From NCBI GenBank assembly GCA_015494375.1, contig WGBL01000317.1, positions 1-9,755 of the forward strand: a DNA stretch of 9,755 nt, in the 5' to 3' direction. The notes beneath the pieces are model-generated. The model was not told the DNA's origin. It worked only from the letters and a program-made list of their open reading frames with translations, and searched no databases. This document shows positions 4,477-9,755 of the stretch, in pieces. How positions within the stretch are numbered: position 1 is the stretch's first letter; each line of letters starts with the position of its first letter. Source of the DNA: Hyphomicrobiales bacterium. GTDB lineage: Bacteria; Pseudomonadota; Alphaproteobacteria; Rhizobiales; S144-23. The position numbers were made by a program, and so were the translations under genes.

Positions 4477-5724
4477 CTAATTGCTGTTGCTGGCGACGAG
4501 CCCCGGCGGGGCGTGAGCCCATGGGAAGCCCGCCTTGGCAAGGCGATAGCCGACATCAAAGAGCGCCGACATGTATTCGGGATCAAAGGGCTCTTTGCTT
4601 TTCTTGTTGAAGTCGGGGGGCGGCGCGGCGAGATTGAAGGCGATGCCATTGCGCCGGGCCAGCACATAAAGCCGATAGATATCGCCGATGGCCTGGTTCT
4701 TCATGACGGTTGAGAGCGAGCGGCCGGCGATCTTGGTGAGCCGCGGCTCGACCGGCTGCCACTCGGGTGTCACCTTGACATTGCGGATGATATAGAGGCG
4801 CCGCCGCGGGCGGATGCGGAGCCGCCTGTCGAACTGCGCCAGGTGGAGCTGGGTGGGAAGAAAGAACACCTGAGCCGTCGTGCCGCCATCGACATGCATC
4901 TCGTCATAGAGCTTGCCGCCCGCCGACACCTTGATGTGGACGGGCGGAAAGACACCCGGAATGGCCGATGAGGCCAGGAGCACCTGGCGGAAGAGCCGCA
5001 AGGCCTCGCGCTTGCGTGCGCTCGAGGCGATGGCCCCCATGTCCCAGATGACCGGGCGCTGGGCATCGAGGTTGGTGGTGCCAATGAGCAGCCGCCGTCC
5101 TCTGGCATGCTCGCGGGCGATGGCCTCGAGCATCTCTGGCGTCACGTACTTGGCGATGACGCGGGCGAGTTTGGAGTTGTCGGCAACCGCCTCGCCCCCG
5201 CGCAGCGCACGCAGGATCTGGGTCGAGGCGAGCTGCTCGGTGCGGTAGGTGGTGTAGACCTCTTTGAGCTGGGCGTCGTAGGCGGGGCCCAGGAACGCGA
5301 ATGGCGCCGTAAGCGCGCCGGTGCTCACACCGGTGACGATCTCGAACTCGGGCCGCGTGCCCGCCGCACTCCAGCCGACCAGAAGCCCCGCGCCGAAAGC
5401 GCCATTATCGCCGCCGCCCGAGATCGCCAGATGATTGACAAGCGGCCGCGCGCCCTTCTGCACCAGATGCGGCCGATGGCGCTTGAGTTGGGCATAGCGC
5501 TCAATGACCATGGCCTCGTAGGCCCTGGGCAGCGTGTCGCCCCAGAAGCGGACCTGGCCGAGCCCCACGACCTCGGCCTTGTCGACAAGCGCGCGGGGCA
5601 CCGGATTGCGGGCGATGGCAATGGCGCAGCCGGCTGTGAGCCCCAAGAGGATGAGCAGCAGAAGGGCCCTGACGGCAACCCGCAAGCGGGCCAACTTGTC
5701 AGGCAAATGCGGCCGCCGCACCAT
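4477..5724 (-). CDS. Patatin-like phospholipase, predicted lipoprotein
   Basis: This 415-residue protein begins with a basic N-terminus and a Leu-rich hydrophobic stretch ending in the lipobox LTAGC, with Cys33 as the expected lipidation site. The patatin marks follow in order: the glycine-rich oxyanion loop SGGGDNGAFG (102-111), the nucleophile elbow GVSTG with Ser134, and the dyad Asp279 in VDGGT. Such enzymes are serine lipid acyl hydrolases acting through a Ser-Asp dyad; here it would act at the envelope. SSAIPGVFPP (252-261) is another family block. ATG 5724 is preferred, with GAGGGG 11 bases upstream. GTG 5736 also lies in frame but overlaps that site. The gene converges on rpmB and stands alone. 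The substrate is unknown. Confidence 0.92.
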   Translation of the reverse strand: MVRRPHLPDKLARLRVAVRALLLLILLGLTAGCAIAIARNPVPRALVDKAEVVGLGQVRFWGDTLPRAYEAMVIERYAQLKRHRPHLVQKGARPLVNHLAISGGGDNGAFGAGLLVGWSAAGTRPEFEIVTGVSTGALTAPFAFLGPAYDAQLKEVYTTYRTEQLASTQILRALRGGEAVADNSKLARVIAKYVTPEMLEAIAREHARGRRLLIGTTNLDAQRPVIWDMGAIASSARKREALRLFRQVLLASSAIPGVFPPVHIKVSAGGKLYDEMHVDGGTTAQVFFLPTQLHLAQFDRRLRIRPRRRLYIIRNVKVTPEWQPVEPRLTKIAGRSLSTVMKNQAIGDIYRLYVLARRNGIAFNLAAPPPDFNKKSKEPFDPEYMSALFDVGYRLAKAGFPWAHAPPGLVASNSN

Positions 5725-5893
5725 GTCTTGCAACACCCCTCGGCTCTCGGCCGCCGCCCCGCGGCACCGACCTCATAAGCGCCCTTTGCACCAATGGCGC
5801 CATTCGCGCTGCCGGCCATGAGCGTCTCTCGAGGCGCACCTGTGAAATGCCTTTTGTCATTCGAGTGCGCCGAGAAAATGGCCGGAGCAATAA

Positions 5894-5925
5894 GATCGAC
5901 GGATCGATGGATCGATGGATCGATG
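5894..5925. repeat. 8-bp tandem repeat, four units
   Basis: The unit GATCGATG is repeated three times exactly after one variant copy, GATCGACG. It lies in the divergent spacer about 170 bases upstream of the patatin-like start. An 8-bp period allows slippage that changes spacing rather than frame. Confidence 0.85.
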
Positions 5926-6180
5926 GCGCGAAGCCCCACCAGGACGTCCATGCCCTCTTCCGCGTGCCATGTTCAATGGCAGGCGGCTGGTGTGACGCTC
6001 AACCCCTAACACAACTGTGATTGCCTGCAACGATTTGCGCGCTTTTCAACACCCAGTGCCCGGCCGCAGTGATAGCCCGCAGCGTGATCACAGCGATGGC
6101 GCAGTGATGGGAGGGGCGGGGGCGGCGATCATGTAGGCCCTTCTTCGCCCTCGCTCTTGTCTGCGGCATGCCACGCGCAC

Positions 6181-6208
6181 CATATGACGCCATAGGCCAT
6201 ATGACGCC
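6181..6208. repeat. CATATGACGCC direct repeat
   Basis: Two exact 11-bp copies at 6181-6191 and 6198-6208 are followed by degenerate TGACGCC (6213-6219) and ATAACGCC (6233-6240). The cluster lies about 230 bases upstream of the hydroxylase-family gene and could be repeated regulator half-sites or slippage. Confidence 0.6.
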
Positions 6209-6290
6209 TTGGGTGACGCCATGGGCGGAGGCATAACGCCCCCATAGCGAGGGCGCCCTTGCGAGAGCCGTGGCTTTGGGGCTTGCCTCG

Positions 6291-6342
6291 GGGCCCGGTG
6301 CGGGCTCGGCAACCGCGGGCCCGGTGCGGGCTCGGCAACCGC
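6291..6342. repeat. Perfect 26-bp tandem duplication
   Basis: The unit at 6291-6316, which begins GGGCCCGGTGCGGGC, is repeated without any change at 6317-6342. Exact identity suggests a recent duplication. It lies about 100 bases before the hydroxylase-family start, in what would be its promoter or leader region. Confidence 0.9.
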
Positions 6343-6438
6343 TCGATGTGCGTGCTCGAACGCGAGTCCGCAAGAGAGCGCGCAAGGGAGCGGCACACGG
6401 GGGGCGAAGGCTGCGTATGCAATATGGAGTGGGGCGAG

Positions 6439-7374
6439 ATGGAGATATTCGACGGCATCAGTGAAGGCGCCTTCCGCCTCAGCGTGTTTGCGGGGGTGTT
6501 TCTTGCCATGGCGCTGCTTGAGCTCTTGATTCCCAAACGCGTGCCGGGGGCGCCCAAGGCGCGGCGCTGGCTCACCAATATCGCCATCGGCGGCATCGAC
6601 AGCCTCATTGTGCGGCTCATGGCGCTGTTCGTGATCCCGCTGGCCGCGGTCGCCGCCGCAATCTGGGCCGAGGCCCGCGGCTGGGGGCTATTCAATCTCC
6701 TTGCGCTGCCGGCCTGGCTCGAGATCGTGCTCGCCGTCGTCATCCTCGACCTGGCCATCTACGGCCAGCATGTGGCGTCGCACAAGATCCCCATTCTCTG
6801 GCGCCTTCACAAGGTGCACCATTCCGATGTCGATTTCGACGTGACGACGGCCATTCGCTTTCACCCCATCGAGATTGCGCTCTCGATGCTCTACAAGATT
6901 GTGCTGGTGCTCATCCTCGGGCCCCTGCCGGTGGCGGTGGTGATCTTCGAGGTCATCCTCAACGGCTGCGCCATGTTCAACCATTCCAATATCGCGCTGC
7001 CCAAGGGGCTCGATCGCCTGTTGCGGCTCTTTCTGGTGACGCCCGACATGCACCGCGTGCACCATTCAGCGATCCACCGCGAGACCGATTCCAACTACGG
7101 GTTCAATCTGTCGTGGTGGGACCGGCTGTTCGGCACCTATCGCCCCGAGCCGGAAAAGGGCCATGAGGGCATGACCATCGGCCTTCCCGACTACCAGAGC
7201 CCGGCACCCACGCGGCTCTTGTGGAGCCTGCTGTTGCCGTTCAAGACGGATGGCACTCGGCACAATGCCCCAATAACCGAGGAGGGGCGGGCGGCGCCGA
7301 CAGGCCGGAGCACCGAGGGTGGTGCTGGAGGCGATGAAGGGGCGCGGCGGCTTGGGCCGGAGGAGCGCGGCTGA
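6439..7374 (+). CDS. Sterol desaturase / fatty acid hydroxylase family membrane protein
   Basis: The 311-residue product has the histidine clusters of the di-iron FA_hydroxylase family: H111-VAS-H115, H124-KV-HH128, H142 in FHPIE, H182 in NHSN and H205-RV-HH209 with H213. Hydrophobic segments near 12-31, 48-76, 90-109 and 150-176 fit an integral membrane protein. Members use oxygen and a di-iron centre to hydroxylate or desaturate lipid-like substrates. The substrate cannot be read here. The C-terminal 45 residues are hydrophilic, Gly/Arg/Glu-rich and probably dispensable. ATG 6439 is chosen with GGAG 9 bases upstream; ATG 6424 is possible. The in-frame extension to 6259 crosses a tandem duplication and is Arg-rich, so it is rejected. 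Confidence 0.93.
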   Translation: MEIFDGISEGAFRLSVFAGVFLAMALLELLIPKRVPGAPKARRWLTNIAIGGIDSLIVRLMALFVIPLAAVAAAIWAEARGWGLFNLLALPAWLEIVLAVVILDLAIYGQHVASHKIPILWRLHKVHHSDVDFDVTTAIRFHPIEIALSMLYKIVLVLILGPLPVAVVIFEVILNGCAMFNHSNIALPKGLDRLLRLFLVTPDMHRVHHSAIHRETDSNYGFNLSWWDRLFGTYRPEPEKGHEGMTIGLPDYQSPAPTRLLWSLLLPFKTDGTRHNAPITEEGRAAPTGRSTEGGAGGDEGARRLGPEERG

Positions 7375-7490
7375 GTGGGCGGCCTTCACCCCGAGGGCGC
7401 GGTAGGACTGCAGGACCGGCCGCCAACATCTTCAAGCTCTTAGCGTTCCCATGCCTGTGGTGGTGCCGCCGTCCTCGATCATTGATCTGC

Positions 7491-7512
7491 CGCCGCCCGA
7501 TATCGGGCGGCG
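7491..7512. repeat. 22-bp perfect palindrome
   Basis: CGCCGCCCGAT at 7491-7501 is followed immediately by its exact reverse complement, centred on GATATC. It lies 117 bases after the hydroxylase-family stop codon. It could fold as an 8- or 9-bp GC hairpin in RNA or serve as a dimer-binding site in DNA. No T-run follows on either strand. Confidence 0.85.
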
Positions 7513-7549
7513 CCGGGCCGGCGCGACCAGTGTGTCCAGGCAATGTGTC

Positions 7550-7571
7550 GGATATGAGCTGGATATGAGCT
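7550..7571. repeat. 11-bp tandem repeat, two exact copies
   Basis: GGATATGAGCT is present at 7550-7560 and again at 7561-7571. It is not linked to any gene or signal that I can identify. Confidence 0.8.
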
Positions 7572-7625
7572 TCTGTAATGGGGTTTTCAGGCATGCGGTG
7601 CGACGCAAGACCCGCAAACGCGGGC

Positions 7626-7724
7626 AAACAAAACGGCCCGGCCTCAAGTTGATAAGACCCCGGGGGGGCTGGGGGGCTGAGATAACCGAAGTCTTGGCTT
7701 GAGGGCCGGGCCGAGAGGCAACAT
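7626..7724 (-). ncRNA. Putative small structured RNA on the minus strand
   Basis: Two arms, 7634-7658 and 7691-7713, are complementary over about 15 bp (CGGCCCGGCC/TCAAG against CTTGAGGGCCGGGCCG) with one bulged base. After a short mismatch the pairing continues with AAGAC/GTCTT. The minus-strand reading ends with TTTTGTTT (7633-7626), which fits an intrinsic terminator. A promoter-like pair lies upstream. The resulting RNA of about 99 nt would be one long hairpin whose loop holds C6 and C7 runs able to pair with G-rich Shine-Dalgarno sequences. No ORF of note lies in it. It could instead be only a long-armed terminator or a DNA-level inverted repeat. Confidence 0.4.
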
Positions 7725-7729
7725 CGGCG

Positions 7730-7757
7730 AGTCTAGCGGGCTTTTTGGCACTCCCAA
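7730..7757 (-). promoter_or_regulatory. Candidate promoter of the minus-strand small RNA
   Basis: On the minus strand TTGGGA (7757-7752), a 16-base spacer and TAGACT (7735-7730) match four of six bases at each element. They predict a start at about A7724, a few bases before the left arm of the inverted repeat. Confidence 0.35.
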
Positions 7758-7816
7758 GGCACAATTTGGGCGAAATTGGGAAATTAACCGTAACGTGAGA
7801 GCCCGGTGAGCGGCCG

Positions 7817-7844
7817 GGGAGCGCATTGACGGGGCAGCGCTCCC
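7817..7844. repeat. 8-bp inverted repeat upstream of the AsmA-family gene
   Basis: GGGAGCGC (7817-7824) and GCGCTCCC (7837-7844) pair perfectly around a 12-base loop, and flanking CCG/CGG can extend the stem past one bulged G. It lies about 160 bases before the AsmA-family start codon. No T-run follows, so it is not a standard terminator. Confidence 0.55.
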
Positions 7845-8002
7845 GGAGCCCGGGTGGCGTGCATCGGCGGGGCACTCGCAAGCCTTGCTCGCTGCGCGGG
7901 CACCGACAGCACGTGCCGGCGATTGCGAGAGTGCGGGCATTGTCCTAAAAGGCTCACGACACGAAAGACAAGGGCCACGCGATCGGCGGGAGTTTTCTGG
8001 TC

Positions 8003-9755
8003 ATGCGCACGCTTTTCTATGCGCTCCTGGGCCTCGTTTGCCTTGTGCTTGTGGCGGCGACCTTCCTTTTCATCGCCGCGCCCACCGACTATGTCCGCGA
8101 CCGTCTCGTTGCCGAGGTCAAGGCGCGGACGGGGCGCAACCTGGTGGTTGCAGGCGGCACCTCGCTGGCGCTTTTTCCATCGCTTGGTGTCGTGCTCAAG
8201 GACGTGACACTTTCCGGACCGCCCGGCATGGCCGAGCGCACCTTTCTCAAAAGCGAGAAGCTCGAGGTTCAGGTCCCCCTCATTCCGTTGCTCAAGCGTG
8301 AGATCGAGATTTCCCGTTTTGTGCTTGTCAGGCCTGAGCTCAGCCTGGTGGTCGATCGCAATGGCAACACCAGCTGGCGCTTCGACGGCCCGGCAGGTGC
8401 CCGGGCGGCGCCTTCCCGAGGCGAGCTCTCGCCCGAATTGGAGGAGTTCATCAAGAACAGCAGCCGCGCGCATGACCGCGTCTTGCAGCCTGACCGCGTT
8501 GGCTCCCCTGCGGGGGCCCTTGCGGGGCTTCGTCTCGGCGAGGTCCGCATCATCGATGGCACGCTCACTTATGACGATGAGCGCTCGGGCAGGCGTGAGC
8601 GGCTCGAGACTATCGATCTCGAGCTGGCATGGCCCGGGCCCGACGCGCCGCTCGAGGTGAGGGGGCGCGCCCGCTGGCGTGGCGAGGCGATTCCGCTTTC
8701 GCTGCGGCTTGCAGCGCCAAGGCGCCTCTTTGAGGGCGGCGAGAGTGCGCTCGAGGTTGCGCTGTTGCCGGCACCGGCAAAGCTGGACTTTCGCGGTGCG
8801 CTGCGCCTCGGCAGCGCGGGCAACGGCAATGGCCTTGCTGGCAATGGGCTCGATCTGCAGGGCCCGCTCAAGCTCGAGGCGCCCTCGTTTGCCCGGCTCG
8901 CCGCCTGGAGTGGCTGGACTCTGCCCGACGCGGCACGGCTCGGCCCGCTGGCCCTCAGCGCACGGCTCGATGCCCACGCCAGCACGCTCGAGCTCAAGGC
9001 GCTCAGGGCCTCACTCGCCGACATGCGGGCCGAAGGCCAGCTGAGTGTGGAGAGCGGTGGTGCGCGGCCAAGCGTCAAGGCCCATCTCACGCTCGAGAAG
9101 CTCGATCTCGCGGCACTCCTGCCGCCTGCGGGCTCGGCAGCGGGAGGCGGCAACAGGGGAGGGCGGCCGCCGGGCGCAAGCGATGGCGCAGGAGCCGCTG
9201 ACAGCGATCCCATCGCCAGGCTCATCGAAGGGGAGGGGCGCGCCGGCCGCAATGGGGAGGTGAGTGGCGAAGCCACACGCACGACCGAGGGCTGGAGCAA
9301 GACCCCGCTCAATTTCGCCGCGCTCCGTGACTTCGACCTCGATGCCCGCCTGCGGCTTGAGGAGTTCCGCTATGGCGCCATCGAGATGCCGCGTGGCACC
9401 ATGACGCTCGCGCTTGTGGACGGTCGGCTCGAAGGGCGATTGGGCGAGGCCATCCTCTACGGCGGGCGGGCGACGGCACGCCTTCAGATCGACGCAAAAC
9501 GGGCGGTGCCGCGGCTTGCGCTCGAGGCGCGCCTTTCCGACGTCGCGGCGTTGCCGCTGCTCAAGGCCGCTGCCGATTTCGATTGGCTCGAGGGGCGTGG
9601 TGACGTGGATTTGCGGCTCACGGCGCGGGGGCTCTCTGAGCGGCGGCTGGTCGCCACCCTTGGGGGCGCGGGGCGGCTGTCGCTGCGCGACGGCGCCGTG
9701 GTGGGGCTCAATGTTGCGAAAATGCTGCGCGCCTTCCAGCAGGGCCAGTTCGCCG
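8003..9755 (+). CDS. AsmA-family envelope protein (3' end beyond the window)
   Basis: The frame is open from ATG 8003 to the window edge, giving 584 residues so far. The N-terminus is a single membrane anchor (about 4-26) followed by TDYVRDRLVAEVKARTGRNLVVAGGTSLALFPSLGVVLKDVTL. This is the AsmA opening, in which a short helix leads into beta-rich repeats. The mid part has many DxxxGxL-type beta strands and a Gly/Ala-rich linker near 372-400. The block GRGDVDLRLTARG...GAGRLSLRDGAVVGLNVAKML (about 532-573) is the conserved AsmA C-terminal core. AsmA-like proteins are thought to form hydrophobic grooves that carry phospholipid across the periplasm. GGGAG lies 10 bases before the ATG. Codon use and composition match the other genes. 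Confidence 0.93.
   Translation, partial: MRTLFYALLGLVCLVLVAATFLFIAAPTDYVRDRLVAEVKARTGRNLVVAGGTSLALFPSLGVVLKDVTLSGPPGMAERTFLKSEKLEVQVPLIPLLKREIEISRFVLVRPELSLVVDRNGNTSWRFDGPAGARAAPSRGELSPELEEFIKNSSRAHDRVLQPDRVGSPAGALAGLRLGEVRIIDGTLTYDDERSGRRERLETIDLELAWPGPDAPLEVRGRARWRGEAIPLSLRLAAPRRLFEGGESALEVALLPAPAKLDFRGALRLGSAGNGNGLAGNGLDLQGPLKLEAPSFARLAAWSGWTLPDAARLGPLALSARLDAHASTLELKALRASLADMRAEGQLSVESGGARPSVKAHLTLEKLDLAALLPPAGSAAGGGNRGGRPPGASDGAGAADSDPIARLIEGEGRAGRNGEVSGEATRTTEGWSKTPLNFAALRDFDLDARLRLEEFRYGAIEMPRGTMTLALVDGRLEGRLGEAILYGGRATARLQIDAKRAVPRLALEARLSDVAALPLLKAAADFDWLEGRGDVDLRLTARGLSERRLVATLGGAGRLSLRDGAVVGLNVAKMLRAFQQGQFA

Larger units (their letters stand above)
5725..6438. other. Long divergent spacer with several repeats
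   Basis: It lies between the patatin-like gene and the hydroxylase-family gene, which point away from each other. Frames crossing it are low-complexity or run antisense to neighbouring genes, so no gene is called. It holds an 8-bp tandem array (5894-5925), a TGCCAT/ATGGCA hairpin (5965-5981), two copies of CATATGACGCC (6181-6191 and 6198-6208) and a perfect 26-bp tandem duplication (6291-6342). No confident promoter was found for either flanking gene. Confidence 0.55.
7375..7625. other. Gene-free spacer with palindromes and a short repeat
   Basis: No gene is supported. It contains GATCATTGATC (7477-7487), a 22-bp palindrome (7491-7512), a tandem 11-bp repeat (7550-7571) and a GC hairpin CCCGC-AAAC-GCGGG (7611-7624). 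None has a + strand T-run, so the end of the hydroxylase-family transcript is not defined. Confidence 0.55.

Noticed and set aside
6259..6438. N-terminal extension of the hydroxylase-family protein
   Set aside because: The extension is Arg-rich, crosses a perfect tandem duplication and has no family similarity. ATG 6439 has a better ribosome-binding site and gives a normal N-terminus.
7661..7700. Part of a TPP-riboswitch-like motif (GGGGCTGAGATAACCG-like)
   Set aside because: The GGCTGAGATAACC stretch resembles the first half of a thi box, but the conserved second half (ACCTGAT and GGATAATGCC) is absent, no thiamine gene follows, and the stretch lies in the loop of a large inverted repeat.
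7784..7791. CtrA half-site-like TTAACCGT upstream of the AsmA-family gene
   Set aside because: Only one half-site with one mismatch, and no second TTAA at the required spacing.
7784..8977. 397-codon minus-strand open frame
   Set aside because: It is the antisense shadow of the AsmA-family gene, created by its GC-rich third codon positions.

Overview
The window looks like a piece of an alphaproteobacterial chromosome, most likely Hyphomicrobiales. It is GC-rich and holds an alphaproteobacterial-type L28 protein, a tRNA-His without an encoded G-1, a TTGAT-N4-ATCAA (FNR/FixK-type) box and long spacers full of short repeats. The family calls come from motifs read by eye. No database search was possible.

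Layout from left to right. Positions 2-67 may be the tail of an unidentified + strand gene. Two minus-strand tRNA genes follow, Leu(UAA) and His(GUG), each with a plausible promoter. Next on the minus strand are a stand-alone cyclic-nucleotide-binding-domain protein (649-1149) and an OmpR-type response regulator (1675-2361). Divergent from the regulator is a YkuD-type L,D-transpeptidase-like protein (2531-3073). A gene-free stretch of about 870 bases then holds a perfect FNR/FixK box and a strong intrinsic terminator, which together outline a small RNA of about 94 nt. The same stretch carries the promoter, a palindrome and an 18-bp repeat array ahead of rpmB (3943-4299). Convergent with rpmB is a patatin-like lipoprotein (4477-5724). 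A repeat-bearing spacer separates it from a fatty acid hydroxylase/sterol desaturase family membrane protein (6439-7374). Another long spacer contains a 22-bp palindrome and an 80-base inverted repeat that could be a second small RNA on the minus strand. Last is an AsmA-family envelope protein, cut by the window end (8003-9755).

The genes do not form one operon or pathway. A loose envelope theme links the L,D-transpeptidase, patatin lipoprotein, membrane hydroxylase and AsmA protein. The two signalling genes (CNB-domain protein and response regulator) have no kinase or cyclase beside them. Only about 62% of the window is protein-coding, which is low for a bacterium.

The most interesting item is the putative oxygen-responsive small RNA at 3439-3580. 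The box centre lies exactly 41.5 bases before a predicted start, an extended -10-like element falls in register, and the transcript would hold a GNRA-capped hairpin, a CU-rich single-stranded segment and a terminator, with no complete ORF.
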